Origin: Siderastrea radians
Lineage: Eukaryota; Cnidaria; Anthozoa; Scleractinia; Rhizangiidae
Assembly (NCBI GenBank): GCA_964017195.1
Contig: OZ024896.1
Location: 31,407,430-31,471,429, forward strand
Direction: 5' to 3'
DNA length: 64,000 nt
Position numbers and translations under genes: made by a program. Shown piece by piece: positions 52,060 to 64,000 of this stretch (the first letter of the stretch is position 1; every line of letters starts with the position of its first letter). The notes beneath the pieces were generated by a model. It saw only the letters and a list, made by a program, of their open reading frames with translations. It was not told the DNA's origin and did no database searches.

Positions 52060-52871
52060 TACCGTATTTTCTCGATTAAACGCCGGGTTCAAATAAACGC
52101 CGGGTCTACAGGGCCGAGTTTAAAATAAACGCCCCCGGCGTTTATTCGGGGTCCCGGCGTTTATTTGAGGTCCCGGCGTTTATTCGAGATGGGTATATTA
52201 AATCAGGATTACGTGTCGTGACTGCATACTAGTCCTCTTTCTACCATTATATTTGAATTTATACACTAATATTTAAACCAAACTCCCTTTGACAAAAGCA
52301 GATGAAACAAACGACGCATCAGGTATCGTATCAATCTCTTTTAAATCATGGTAATTTTTTTGCGGGCTTGTACATCAAGGAAGGATCATCTCTGGGGTCT
52401 CTCCAGCGTTTCTCCACAGTTTCTTGCAATTGAACCGTTCCATAATTTTGCCTTTCTCAGAACTGATGGAGATGGAACCTCGCCACCACCTTGTTCAAGA
52501 TTTCTTTCACAGTACGTTTGCTGTCGAGCAGTTACCGATACACTTCCTCCGTGTTTTATGCACGCCGAGAAACGTAACGTTGAGAAGAGCTCAATTCCGG
52601 TTTCTGTCAGTGATGTTTTTTTTTGTCTTTTTTTTTTTATAAATAACTTACCAGATTCACTTAGATGAAACAAAGTTGATGAGATTGTTCCACATTTTTT
52701 AAACGTTTTTGCTAAAATTTGTTTCTTGGTTAAATCAACTTCCAATACTGAAAAATGCATTTAATAAATAAACGCCGGGCCCCGAATAAACGCCGGGTTC
52801 AAATAAACGCTGGGTCTACGAGGCCGAGTTTTAAATAAACGCCCCCGGCGTTTAATCGAGAAAATACGGTA
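52060..52871. mobile_element. DNA element with TACCGTATTTTCTCGATTAA ends
   Basis: 812 bp bounded by TACCGTATTTTCTCGATTAA and its inverse TTAATCGAGAAAATACGGTA. Both ends are loaded with GGCGTTTATT/AATAAACGCC repeats (seven or more, in both orientations). The internal frame at 52348-52668 and its antisense have no family signature. A TA target duplication is possible. Confidence 0.8.
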
Positions 52872-54174
52872 CTCCACGTGGCTTTGATTTCACTGTGTCA
52901 CAGCGCCAACTGCCGAGACGACTTATCAAGGTTCACCCCACCCTCCTCCCCTGGTGTTGGTTGACAAATCCTCACATCTCGAGATCTATCCTCACTGTCT
53001 ACCTCTTTCCACAACAATCCGCAGGTCTCTCTCCCACAACTTAGTTTCATGATGTGTTAAGTAGTAGACAGTGAGGATATAGTACTATCAATTGAAAATG
53101 AAATCTGACTATTCATAACAGTACAAGGAGTCTTAAAAATGTTCATTTTAATAATTCAGTTTATCTTGTTTGAAATATCAGAACAGCAAATCAATCTTAA
53201 AATTGACATAATGTTCAAGTAGAACTAAACATGTATTGATGATCAATTAAAAATATTCTCAACTATCAACAGAAAAGCTTGCAAAGATCCCTACACCTTC
53301 TGCTATTCCTTTAACTCTGCTTTCTTAACAAAAATGTCGTTTACAACATCAAAAGCAACAAAAGAAATTCAATTAACATGAGTTGACGATTCAACATTTC
53401 TCTTGTTGATTTTGATATTTCTCTTGAAATGCTTAAACAAGCAAAAGTAAGAAAAATGGAATATGTCAGAATTTCAGGAGAATAGATTGGCTCAAATCTT
53501 CGTTCTCCCAACAAAACATTACCCATATAGTATGAAAGGAGGTAAAGAGAACTTTCGTTCTAAGCAAGAGAGGGAAAGCAGTGAACTACAAGCCACCATG
53601 TCCAACTGAGATTTTACTCCAGGTTAGAGCTAACATATAACTGACCCATAACTGGTGTACAATTTTCAAAAAGCCTAACTAATAATACATTAATGTCATC
53701 AGCTCCATTTCACAAATAAAGCGTTAATTTGCATCCTCTGATTTTTTAAGAGTACAGCCCAGTGTTCCATTTTATAGGTGTCCCTCATCTTTACTAAATC
53801 TGTCCTTTTTCATGAAAATTTAAGGAACTGAAGACTAGAAATGCCTTTACGTTTATTCAAATTTATACAGAATTATGACTATAATACAAATTTATGCAAA
53901 AATATATAATTATGCAAACATATGTGGGGCAATTTCAGAAAAACCATGAAACCTTGTGCAAAGGCAAATGTTCGTAGCAGAATTGTTTCATTTTATGTCA
54001 TGCACATCAACACGAAAACATGCAAAATTTCTGACCCCCTCACTTTCTCAGCTTTGCTAAAACACTGACTCCCGATGCTTTAAACATTTTATCTTGCACA
54101 GTTTTATCTTTGGCCCTCACTGGTGCTTCTTTACCAACTGGCATTTCTTCATAATCCCCTTTTTTGGTCACTGT
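52872..54174. other. Downstream flank of RB1CC1
   Basis: Probably includes the RB1CC1 3' untranslated region at its right end. The inverse polyadenylation signal TTTATT is at 53852-53857. Nothing else is recognised. Confidence 0.4.
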
Positions 54175-54664
54175 TTACCGTTCACAAGGTTTAGCTTGTA
54201 TTCTATAAAACTTTGTTCCAACAGGAACACGAAACCTGTTGTGTGGCTGAAAAAAGATAAAAAAATTAAAGTGTATTATGCTATACTATTGTCAATGTTT
54301 TGTACCTTTCCTTTTTTGGTGAAAAAATAATTTGCTTGAAGTAGCATTGTATTTGGCAGATAGAGATTTCTTTCAAAGATTTGCCTCTAGATATAATGGC
54401 CAATGATTTGCCTAGATGTTGATTAACCTGCATTGCAGACATAATTTAACGCTGATGCTAATTACAGCAGGCTAATGCTGACAAGAGTGCCGTTACTACA
54501 TGCTGTACAAGATGCTTCCGTGAAAGGGTTCAATAATATAATATTTTGACACACTTACCTTTTTAGCTTGACAATATTCCTTGTCTGTCATCTGTGCCAA
54601 CATCCATGGTCTACAAGGCAGAATGAACAATTAATTTAATAACAGTGCATTTTTAAAAGGAAAC

Positions 54665-54732
<68 letters not shown>

Positions 54733-57700
54733 GATACTCCCAGTGAGTTTTTCAGAGCTAATTAACATGGTAGGCTATATATATGCAATAGTCTATAACT
54801 AATAGTTAATAATTGATTAATATTATAATTACAATTATTAATCATTAATTAATTAATAGTCTGCAATAGTCATTAGACTATAATTGAGAAAAGTCAAACC
54901 AAAATTGGGAATTAAAAGCAATGGTCAAACCTACCTTCTTTTGGAACCGCCTGCAAAGGAAAAACAGAACAGAAAATTAGGACTAGAGAATGTTGAAGGA
55001 AAAGGCACTATTTGTTTTATCACTTCTGTATAAAGGGTTGTCCCCAACAACACTCATCCCAAAAACCAGTAAACGAAAAATAACACCTGGAAATACTTAA
55101 AATGAATAAGTGAATTGATCCGCATTAGGTGGGTGAGGAAATGAAATAAGCTGAATGAGAACTGCATAGCCATGCAAAACAAGCCATGAGTTTACATGGA
55201 TCTGATAGGTTCAAAGAACGGGCGCAAGAGCGAGACAGTGGAAGCTATCAAGTATCAGGAGGCCTGTGGTTCAACTGAACTCAACTAAACATTAACTCCA
55301 CTTTAGAGCACTTTTCAAATGAGTGTCATAAAACCAACACCAAAGTAATTATCCCAGCCAATCACATAAATTACCCAATGAACCAAGCAAATACATGTAA
55401 TCAGCGCCAAGCACGGGAAAATGCATGCAAGCAACTCACAATTGGTTTGAGTTTTACATCTGATTAGTCAAGAAAGCAGCGCAAGATTTTTTGATCAATC
55501 ACAGAGCAAAGTAAAGCAAAACCAAAGCAAAATGCGAATAACTTTTCACACTTAAAGGAGGTCACTCCAGAAACTGTATATTTTTTGTACTCACACCAAT
55601 AAGCAGACCACACTGAGTTGAGATACTGACCGTTGTTTGAGCTTTCATAGTGCACCCGATCCCAGTGAAATTCCTCTCCAAAGAAGCAAAAATTCATCAT
55701 CGGGCGCTGCCATTTTGGACAGTGCTTAGGAGCCTGGCCGCGTATTCATGACGTCAATTTGTACAAATTGAAATTGGTGCCAAGGTCAAACGTGGCTGGC
55801 CGTTTTGAGCTACGGCACCGAAGAGCAGCTGAAAAACTATGCACTTAAAATTGGCCAGCTGCATTTGAGCTTCACGCCAATTTCACTTTGTACGAATTGA
55901 CGTCACGAACACGCGGCCAGGCTCCTAAGCGCTTTCCAAAATGGTGGCGCCCAATGACGAATTTTTTGCTTCTTTATAATGGTAATAGGATTGAGTGGAG
56001 TCCAATTCGGTCTGTAATCATACGAGTGATTAACGAAATCGGATGACCACGTAACGAGAGTCCGATTTGTTTAATCACGAGTATGATTACAGACTGAATT
56101 GGATGACACGAAGTCCTGTTACCAATTAATCACATCTATAACAAAATTAGAGAAAGAAAAGGGAGAAAACATACTGGAGAAGGAATTGACAACAGTTTCA
56201 CCATACGTAAAAAGAACTTCTTCAAGTGTAACTGATCCATTAGAGCGCGCGCTCTGACGTGTACTGTCCAATTACTTAGGCATGACGCGTACGCTGTCCA
56301 ATTACACTGTCCAAACTGTCCTATTAATGCTCAAATCATGACTGGTAATAGCTAATCAGATTCGAGAATTTTATTATACTTATGATTAGGAGAGGAATTT
56401 CATTGGGATCAGATGCACTATGGAAGCTCAAACAACGGTCAGTAACTCAACTCAGCGTGGTCTTTTTTATCAGTGAGCACAAAAAAAATTACACTTTCTG
56501 GAGTGACCTTCTCCTTTAATTGAAAACTGCTCTATTCTCTCAAGGGTTGAAACGGCAACAGATCATAAACCAGCCACTGGAATAAGTTTCAGCTGAGCTC
56601 ACTGCTGTGTGTAGACAGATTTTGAAAACTAATTCCAGGGCTTTAATTTGACTATCGTGATTTGCTGATGATTAAGCAAGAGCGAAGGGAATTAAACCAA
56701 ACAATGACGTGTTTAATACCCCATACTTCAGCTTCACTGAAATTGAATTGGCTGCATGTGTTGTTTACATAGCTCAAGCTCATTAGAAGTACTCACTTGT
56801 TGCAAGATCTAGCCCAGCCATAGAATCAGGATGTAAGAAAAACAGAGTCTGTCCTGTAGTCAGTACAAGGTAGTTTTCATATCTTTCGTCAAACACCAGG
56901 AGAATCAAATCGCCACTCTGAAAGCTGTAAGAAAAATCATTTGTAAAACAAAAACTACATAAAATGTTCAGCTCAATCAGTGTAGTAAATTGAATAATAT
57001 TCATTTTCTCGTAAGCATAGGACCTCAAACAGGGTTGTCCACAACTTTTCAAGTAGCTGGCAAAAATTTCTAAGTAGCCGGATAGTGATTATCGAGCACC
57101 GAAGGTGATCCCTTCTAGAGGGGGGTCTGGGGGCATGCACTCCAGGAAATTTTTACATTTTAAGTCCCCAGAAACAGAATTTCTTGATTCTGAGCACAAA
57201 TTTCCAATAATGTCAGTTCCAAAGTAATCGTTTGGACCAATTTCAATAAAACCAATTTTATTTGTATAAACTCATGCCTCCAGTGGTTTTCTACACGTAC
57301 TTCCCAGAACTCAACGTAATAAACTAATAATCACGTATCTCTGTGCCAACCAGATTATTTTAAGTCAATAAACTGCAATGGGAAATATGCTTCAGTTTCA
57401 TATATCTGCACCAGTAAAGGAACAAATAATTTGTCTTTCAAAAAATATATATATATCACAAAAGTAGCCAGCACAAACAACCCAAGTAGCCGGTTAATTC
57501 TGCCAGCTGCCGGCTGTTAGGGACAACCCTGCCTCAAAGAAGGAATTTCAAACCCCTAACAGGAGTCAAACCAAAGCCCTGCGATCTTCAAACTAGTTGA
57601 AATTCTAACCAGTGAGCTTATGGCAGCTTACATGTAGCTCATCTGCGAGCGGCACACACAGACTTAGAATTTTTCCTTTGAAGTTCCATGCTTACAGTGA

Positions 57701-59986
57701 CAAACTAGATATAACCTATTAAAGAAATCATTTGCTAAGAACTTCTAGGAACAATGGTTGCATAATTTATGATAATGAACAAAATTCAACGGTTAATCTT
57801 ACTCTCTGAGGGAAATTTTATCTGTCTTTGATGTTACTGAGGCTGCTCCAGCAAGTTGCTGCATCTTAGTCTGGAAATAATTAATTCAAAACATTCAGAA
57901 AATAATTGACTGCATAGCTGGGTGAATTCACTAGAAGCCCCACAGTCACCCCACTAACACAGTCACTTTCAATTGTTATTAACTTAACCCTTTCACTCCC
58001 TAGAGTGTTTAAAATCAAAATTAAAGACAAATTTCAAATTTCATTTTGTGAAATACTGAAACATAAATAGTACCATGTGAAAGTACTGCTGAAGAGGTTT
58101 CATTTGAATGGTCACACCATAGGATTTCGTCCACAGACTCAGAAGTCAAAATCACCTTTCGTCTCCATAACTGACTCTGGGAGTGAAAGGGTTAAAGCCA
58201 CTTTATTTTGGCCCAAACAAAAGCTCTTACAGTCATTTGCTTATGTTATGTTCCACTTTATACAAGGATAACTGTGGAAAAAAAAACTACAATGACATGA
58301 CTAAAAGCGATCTTCTTACCAATTGCTGTTGGAGTATCTTAATTTGTTGATCTTTGGCATCCATGGCCTAGAGAAAATAAATAACCAGTGCTTAGTATTC
58401 TATGCACATCAATGTTTCATTGCTATCGCAAAAGAAGGAAAGAAAAAGGCATAAGGTATTAGTGACACAACACCAACTGATAACCTTGACTATTTTTTGT
58501 CTTTGGTCCACATAAACTTTGGCTGAATGGATTAAGAAGGCAAAGCTTTTGGAAATACATGTACCAAATGAAGTTGCACAGAGACTGGTGTTGGGTGGCT
58601 AGATGGCCGATTAGCAAGTACAGATGAAGGCAAAAATTGTTTGCAACTTCCAAACAAGATGATTTCAAAAAGGCAGTAATGTTGACTTCACAAAAGGGAA
58701 CAACTTGCGTTGGGTGACCAAACATTGAAGACCTTCTACTGACTTGTGAACTCCCCAGCTACCCATCCCCTAACCCGACATTTTTTTACTTATTATCACA
58801 TAGAGCAAATGTTGGGTTGGCGAGGGGTAGGTAGGGAGTTTTCCAGAAACATGTAATGTTCTGACTTGCACGTGAATTTTGAGTTTGACCAAAGAGTGGA
58901 TGCAAGTCACTGAAAGGAAATACAAGAGCAAAAAAGTGGCCATGAATGAATTCTTACTTGTTTTACGACTTCATCAGCTGAAACAGAACTGGCCCCATCT
59001 GTTCAAGAACAAAAAGGATAAAATTCTACTTTGTAGCAATCATGTCATACTGCAAATTTCAACTATGTGAGCATTGTGAAGTCTTTTATAAAACAGAGTG
59101 ACGGTACTACAGCAGACTCCCACCATCTTAACCCTTTCTTTGAGTCCTAACAATGAAAAAAATGAAATTTCTCTTTACGTTATCACTACTTGTTCAAACA
59201 TTCAAGTGATGAGAATAAAGGAAGTGATACCAAGGAAAAGATGTCTCGATATTTAGATATATTCTCCTTACTAGTTCCATAAGAAATGTATGGAAAACAG
59301 AAAGGAGAATATGCATTTTTTATGTCAGGGCTTAAAGGGTTAATCAATGAAGGTAAACAATGACTTACAAGTTTGTTTTTGGCAAAGCAAGAGATAAGAG
59401 ATGAATCGTACTCAAAGGAGCAGGGCAGGTTGTTCAAAAGCCAATAATTATTACAGCTAACCCTAGGTTAAATGTTGTCTGAGGTAATCTTGATTCTCTT
59501 GTTTAAAAGAGTTACAGCTGCTAATTTTACATGTCTTTGAAAGCAGGCAAAAATCAAATTGTTAAGTGAACAAAAAAAATTAACTGGAATCCATGTCACT
59601 ATGGATTAAAAGTGTATTAAAAATTGATGCAAATCCTGGGTAGCTTAACATTTATTTTTTCATCCATTTACTGGTAAATCAATATTTAAACAGGAATATC
59701 TAACTTAGCATAAACTGCTACTTTAAACAGAGTCCTGCTTTGAACAACAGGGCCCAGAAGTCTATTCAACTGAATAGCTCAAAGAGCTCAACAGTTAAAC
59801 CTGATACAGTTTATTTGAATTTCTTAAAACACCTTGCACTCCGAATCAGAATGGTACAACTTGTGTTAAATTAACATGCATGGTTGTAGCCTGAGTGGAA
59901 TATATGTAAAGGTAATACAATCTGGAGAACTATTCCAACAACGTACCAGTTTGTCCTGATACCATTTCAGTCAGCTTTCTGTTTTC
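54175..59986 (-). CDS. RB1CC1: RB1CC1/FIP200 homologue, C-terminal part with Claw domain
   Basis: Minus-strand exons in reading order: 59963-59986 (probable), 58320-58367, 57803-57870, 56797-56924, 54935-54950, 54559-54610 and 54175-54246 (TAA). They encode 135 residues in one frame. The first part is coiled coil (MDAKDQQIKILQQQL, TKMQQLAGAAS). Then comes the Claw: KISLRDFQSGDLILLVFDE, ENYLVLTTGQTLFFLHPDSM, a linker LDLATSGSKRRPWMLAQMTD, KEYCQAKK and HNRFRVPVGTKFYRIQAKP. FIP200 is the scaffold of the ULK1 autophagy-initiation complex, and its Claw binds cargo receptors carrying FIR motifs such as p62. The 16-bp exon at 54935 encodes the SGSKRR linker and is needed to keep phase. The exon at 59963 uses a GTATCA donor and is the weakest. 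The rest of the gene (over 1,000 residues in the family) should lie beyond the window. Confidence 0.88.
54665..54732. repeat. (AAT)n microsatellite
   Basis: About 22 uninterrupted AAT units in an RB1CC1 intron. Confidence 0.95.
55556..56515. mobile_element. Foldback element inserted at TTAA inside the family C MITE
   Basis: TTAA at 55552-55555 and 56516-56519 flanks AGGAGGTCACTCCAGAAACT ... CTTTCTGGAGTGACCTTCTC. The arms stay paired for about 180 bp (CCGTTGTTTGAGCTTTCATA, GAAATTCCTCTCC, GCGCTGCCATTTTGG), and an inner hairpin (TAGGAGCCTGGCCGCG / CGCGGCCAGGCTCCTA) sits at 55727-55926. The right arm is split by the insertion at 55976-56388. Confidence 0.8.
55976..56388. mobile_element. Third-level insertion within the foldback arm
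   Basis: The left arm reads CCTCTCCAAAGAAGC without a break. The right arm reads GCTTCTTT at 55968-55975 and resumes GGAGAGG at 56389. The 413 bp between contain their own hairpin at about 55979-56125 (GTCCAATTCGGTCTGTAATC paired with GATTACAGACTGAATTGGA). Termini of the insert are not clearly defined. Confidence 0.65.
57030..57531. mobile_element. hAT-like element with CAGGGTTGTCC ends
   Basis: 502 bp from CAGGGTTGTCC to GGACAACCCTG, flanked by CCTCAAA at 57023-57029 and 57532-57538. It contains AAGTAGCCGG near both ends and a G-rich GGGGGGTCTGGGGG segment, as in the element at 6559. Confidence 0.85.
57984..58195. mobile_element. MITE family B, complete copy 2
   Basis: TTAACCCTTTCACTCCC at the left and its inverse GGGAGTGAAAGGGTTAA at the right, with a single core between (AAGTACTGCTGAAGAGGTTT, CATTTGAATGGTCACACC). 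TTAA at both ends. Confidence 0.8.
58741..58855. mobile_element. Small palindromic MITE, copy 2
   Basis: GTGAACTCCCCAGCTACCCA at the left and TAGGTAGGGAGTTTTCCAGA at the right, with the same TTTTTACTTATTATCAC centre as the copy at 10326. Confidence 0.7.
59131..59341. mobile_element. MITE family A copy 7
   Basis: TTAACCCTTTCTTTGAGTCC at the left, ATGTCAGGGCTTAAAGGGTTAA at the right, complete body between, in an RB1CC1 intron. Confidence 0.75.
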
Positions 59987-61071
59987 CTGTAAAAAGACAG
60001 ATAAGTAGTATTGACTGTTGATTATATTCTTTTGCCAAGTGGCTGATCAAGCTTTTTCATGTGCTTCCCCTTCCATGTTATGTGCAGTCTGTCCATGTGA
60101 GGATTATTTAATATACACTTAGAATTCTATGGCCAACAGTTATCAGTACTCAGTGTTGTAACACACATACTACCTTCTTGAAGTCATTGCAATAAACATA
60201 GGCACGCAAAGCGTGCGTGAGCTATTTTGCAGCTGTCATTGAGAGGTACGGAAATGATTATTGAATGAACGTGCGTGTACCAAGGTACACTACTGTGATG
60301 TTGGTTATTTGAGTAGCGTTGAGCATTCGAAAAGTATTGGTTTTTAGACAGAGTTTACCTCATAAGTGAGCTGTGTCCGATATTGTGCAACCTCGTTCCC
60401 AGGGCTTCTTACAGATTTGAGGGTGATCAAAGTTCAATGTTTGAGTTTATATTAGTGGTTTCGAATTCGTATGCATCATTGATCAATAGATGGTACACTA
60501 ATGCGTACAAGTGTGGCTTCAAATTACGACAAAACAAGAAGAAAGTGAGATTAAATCTGTAAAATATCTGACAAAAGTGTGAATATGGGACAAACAAAAT
60601 AATACAAAACAGTCCTTTCTGAAGCTCATTCTCAGATGTTTCTCGGCAGCTCAATGGATTGAAATTTAATTTTGTGGCTTTCTAATGGAAAGAATATTTT
60701 TCCATGGACAAATATTTTGGATCTAGTAGGAAGCGTAACTTGTCACAAAAATCAATTCTGTAATGTTAGAACCAGAAGAGAATAGCCGATCTTGAAAGTC
60801 ACGTACGTCTTCTTCTTGCGTGACATCGTGCTTGACGAACGTGGCAACTCCCGTATCCAGACAAATATATAGATAAGCTCTGTTTTATTTTCCACATTAT
60901 TTCACACGGACTTACATTTTGGAACACACGGCTAAAATCTAGTAATAAGCGTGCCTTGTTAGAGAAGATCATGCCATTGTGTGACTTATGCAAGTCTTGC
61001 GTGACTAGTCACGTAGCAAACTGACAAAAAAGCCTGAAACATCGCACGTGCTCACATACCGTGTGGTTGAC

Positions 61072-61602
61072 TGTGGCACTAATTTTTTCGGGATTCAAAT
61101 TTTTTTGATTTTCGTGGTTTTTTCACGATCCGCAAAAAAAGTTCCCGCGGAAAAAATAATTCCCGCAAAAATTTAGTCCATTGTCGAAATTTATATACAA
61201 ACATCGCCTTTTACATGTCATGTAATATTATGATGGTGCCCATTTACAAAAATAAAACGAAATTAGAAGCAAAACATTCAGAAATAAATTGCAGTCGGTA
61301 CATTACAAGTATTTTAAAAGCTGTTAAAAGCTTTAAAGAAAAGGATCGTCTGAAGGTACTCCATTGATTAACTGATTTAACCTGTTATACATCTGTATGT
61401 TGTTCACCTGCATTAGATTGTTTATACTCTAAAAACGAGAATGTTATAATTCCAAATAGAAGGCGGCTTCTGGAAAATCGCAAAAATTAATCCCAAGGAA
61501 GAATAAACAGTTTCCCCAATCGCAAAAATTAGTCCTGCAAAACACACACAAAAAAATCCCCATTCACAAAATTAAACTCCCGCAAAAAATATTGGTGCCA
61601 CA
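61072..61602. mobile_element. MITE with TGTGGCAC ends
   Basis: TGTGGCACTAATTTTTTCGGGA at the left (first 8 bases identical to the inverse of the right end) and TCCCGCAAAAAATATTGGTGCCACA at the right. The interior repeats TCGCAAAAATTA and CCCGCAAAAATT in both halves. Confidence 0.65.
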
Positions 61603-62312
61603 GGGTAGTGGTCTCAGCTTCGCTGAAGCCACACAAAAATCAGTGGTTGTGTTTAGCGAATAAATTTTGTTTTGATGAGCGTTTTGATGTGAAAGTAAGA
61701 TACAAACTTGGCTGAAAATAATATTAAGGGATGTTTTGTTATGTAGAGAGGTGGTAATGGGCAAAGAAATCGTTGGAACTTTGAATGAGCGAATTCGAGA
61801 ATAATGGAGTGGTTGGCCTGTGTGGTAAACAACGTGAATTTTATCACGTGGAGTACACGTGATCAACTCAAGGCCAAATTGTGCTTTAATAGGTCGGGGG
61901 GGGGGGGATTTTATCGCAGGGCCAGGCAGTCATGTGATAATGTTTAGTGTGGGTCGTTTCACGTGTAAAGAACGTGTTATGTTGATTGAGCGTGAGATCA
62001 GATTACTGTTTTGTGTAAACAAGTGGTGTTTTGTCACGTACAAACCTGTGATGAGACAAAGTTCAATGGCGAGTCACGAGACTTTCATGAGACTGTCATA
62101 AGTTCGTTTTCGGCGCTTTTTATTGGCTTTCGTGGCAGCTAGAGTTGTGTAACAAAAGGGAGAAACTTAAAAGGAAGCGGGGAATGAGTAAATTTATGCG
62201 TTTTTCGTAATCTGAAAAATGATAACCGATGTTTGTGTCTATAAAACTGTGAAACGAATCTTGCGTAGAGCTGTTGCGTTTTTGTCTTCGTATTGGAGGT
62301 GATAATTGTTTT

Positions 62313-62341
62313 GATTTGATTTGATTTGATTTGATTTGATT
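62313..62341. repeat. (GATTT)n pentanucleotide run
   Basis: About six GATTT units, the same unit that ends the SINE at 27889-28190. The adjacent sequence GCTACCGCCACGCAGCC (62382-62398) may be a decayed inverted SINE head. Confidence 0.6.
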
Positions 62342-64000
62342 GTCTGCTGATCTTTCCGCTCAAACTTTGTACAAACAATCCCGCTACCGCCACGCAGCCT
62401 AACCAGAAACCCATTTCTCTGATAAGTCACCTCTAACTTTGCGCTTAGCAAGTCGCACGTACGAGCAACGTTTATGCCACCCATACAATCTTTTTCCTTG
62501 TCGACCTTGTGCCTTTGACGGACCTAGTGATCGAGTGGCATGGGCATTAATTTTAAAACCTACCAAAAGGTGCGAACAGTAATTCGTTTTAGTTCGAAGT
62601 TCACGATTCTGCCCTTTTTATACCTTCAAACTATTTGCCATCTATTTACCATCATTAACTATGGGACATCCCTGCACAGAAGTCATGTTATTTCTCACAC
62701 TCTAAAGTTGAACCATATAACTCAAAACGTAAGTTGTGCGCATGCGTACAAAGGATTATTTACTAGAACTCGCTTCCGCTCACGTGTAAACCAGGTTTGT
62801 GCTGACGATTCGTTTTCTAAGGAAGTCTACCACAAGGAAGCCAACCATTTCTATTTGATATATAAATATCCAACATCAAGCGAATGAAATCCGGACACTT
62901 TCGTAGTGTCGCTTTAGTAGCAGAATTTTCCGTGCGTTCTCATCTGCATTTTTGTTCCGGCCCCGACAACTAGCCTTTCGGTAAAATTCGACAGTCGTCG
63001 GGAATGCCGAACATGGTCCACCCAAAAACCAACCAACCAACCAAAGAACCAACCTTCCCAGAAACTTGAGGCTGCATGCCGACTATGAGGCTATTTTGTA
63101 GACAAAATAGCTCAATAATAAATCATTTGACTGTTGTAAGCTCAGAGTATATCACAACCGGTAGAAATTTCATGGCGTAAAAGCATTAAACTACAATAAT
63201 ATCCTGGTCATCTGCCAAACCCAAACCCCTGATAATCCCAGACGGTTACAACCCAACCTGGTTGGTAACAAAACACCATTCCAATTTTACCCACTCTTCC
63301 TAAATAGCTGTATCTCCCTATATCTCCTAAATGTTAACTTTTTAAACAACTTTACACAGAATCACTTGTGGCAAAATTGCAAACTTTCCTTAGGCCAAAA
63401 TGGACAGTATTTCCAAACTTCTACTGGACAAAGATCACAATTGTTTTATTTTCTGGTGGTCACTGGCCATGTGATCACCATTAGTGATGAGCCCTGCCAG
63501 TGTTCCTTCTCTTCCCTCATGATCCACTGTGCACAGGTTGGATGCATATAACCCCAACACCCAAATCCACCATTTTATCAACTTCCCCTACCAATTTACT
63601 TCTCCACCTGGGTTGAAACACCAGTTCTGAATGGTAATTAATACACGAGGCATTGGGTCAACTGTGCCTTCCACAAGACTGCACCACACATAATTTGTAG
63701 GAAAATGTAATTATAAAATTATCTTATCAGGAGTTTTGGTGTGAGGTATCACCATATATTTTTCAAGTTGTGCTGTATTTTGACGGGCCCACAGGGCGAG
63801 TCAAAATACAAACAACGAGTAAAAATATACGGCTACACTTCACACCATAACATCTAACTTAACATTTTTCAACCTTTTTCAGTAACTTGCAAGAAAACTA
63901 CAAGTGTAACAGGATGAGCACATGCACAGTACTGTACAATATTTAACAATTATCCTGCGAAATCGCGCGGAATATCACCTGATACTTAGCCGACGAGGCC

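Larger units (their letters stand above)
55306..56532. mobile_element. MITE family C copy 2, interrupted by a foldback element
   Basis: Left part 55306-55551 starts GAGCACTTTTCAAATGAGTG. The right end TTGAAAACTGCTC is at 56520-56532. TA flanks both (55304-55305, 56533-56534). Joining the two parts reproduces the arrangement of copy 1 at 38832-39113. Confidence 0.8.
59987..64000. other. Right end of the window: probable RB1CC1 intron sequence
   Basis: No further RB1CC1 exon could be recognised on the minus strand, so this is either a long intron or holds exons too short to see. It includes the MITE at 61072 and a (GATTT)n run at 62313-62341. A segment with GCACGCAAAGCGTGCGTGAGC at 60203-60225 is a palindrome. 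Open frames at 60427-60654, 61564-61866 and 62540-62887 have no family resemblance. Confidence 0.45.

Noticed and set aside
52348..52760. Overlapping open frames on both strands inside the 812-bp element
   Set aside because: No transposase-like motifs; both strands are open, which suggests chance.
60175..60240. Candidate RB1CC1 exon ending before a GTAGTATG donor
   Set aside because: The only upstream acceptor gives a 59-nt segment whose translation has no coiled-coil character; the sequence includes a palindromic repeat.
60427..60654. 75-codon minus-strand frame starting MSCRETSENELQKG
   Set aside because: The start looks hydrophilic and coiled-coil-like, but the rest is Phe/Leu-rich and AT-driven with no splice-site support.

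Overview
The window is nuclear DNA of an animal. Every protein-coding gene recognised is split into short exons with GT/AG introns, intergenic DNA is AT-rich, and introns are full of small transposons, tRNA-derived SINEs and microsatellites. The proteins match metazoan families. The repeats, including a SINE carrying a segment that starts GATGGACTAGCATCCCATCC, fit an anthozoan cnidarian such as a stony coral or anemone. That taxonomic call is an inference.

Layout: (1) 943-3828 (+), the 3' part of a phospholipid phosphatase (PLPP/wunen, PAP2 family) whose first exons lie before the window. (2) 5456-10833 (-), a complete four-exon PET100 homologue, the mitochondrial cytochrome c oxidase assembly factor. 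(3) 10963-35781 (+), a complete EPS15 homologue of about 28 exons: three EH domains, a coiled coil and 12 DPF motifs. PET100 and EPS15 are divergent, with only 129 bp between their ATGs. (4) 35782-44114, a repeat-rich interval holding two inverted paralogous small ORFs of unknown function (39749-39964 on - and 42192-42527 on +). Each is preceded by an array of CCAAT boxes spaced about 30 bp apart. (5) 44115-49637 (+), a complete eight-exon R3HDM4 homologue. (6) 54175-59986 (-), the 3' end of an RB1CC1/FIP200 homologue (end of the coiled coil plus the C-terminal Claw domain), continuing beyond the window on the minus strand.

The genes look like unrelated housekeeping neighbours: lipid phosphatase, mitochondrial assembly, endocytosis, a nucleic-acid-binding domain protein and autophagy initiation. 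The shared feature is transposon load. At least seven families of short non-autonomous elements can be defined by terminal inverted repeats and target duplications, several nested in one another. Two nestings are supported by an empty-site copy elsewhere in the window. A 2.3 kb intronic element built from repeats of ACGGACCGT and the inverted CCAAT-array gene pair are the least ordinary parts.
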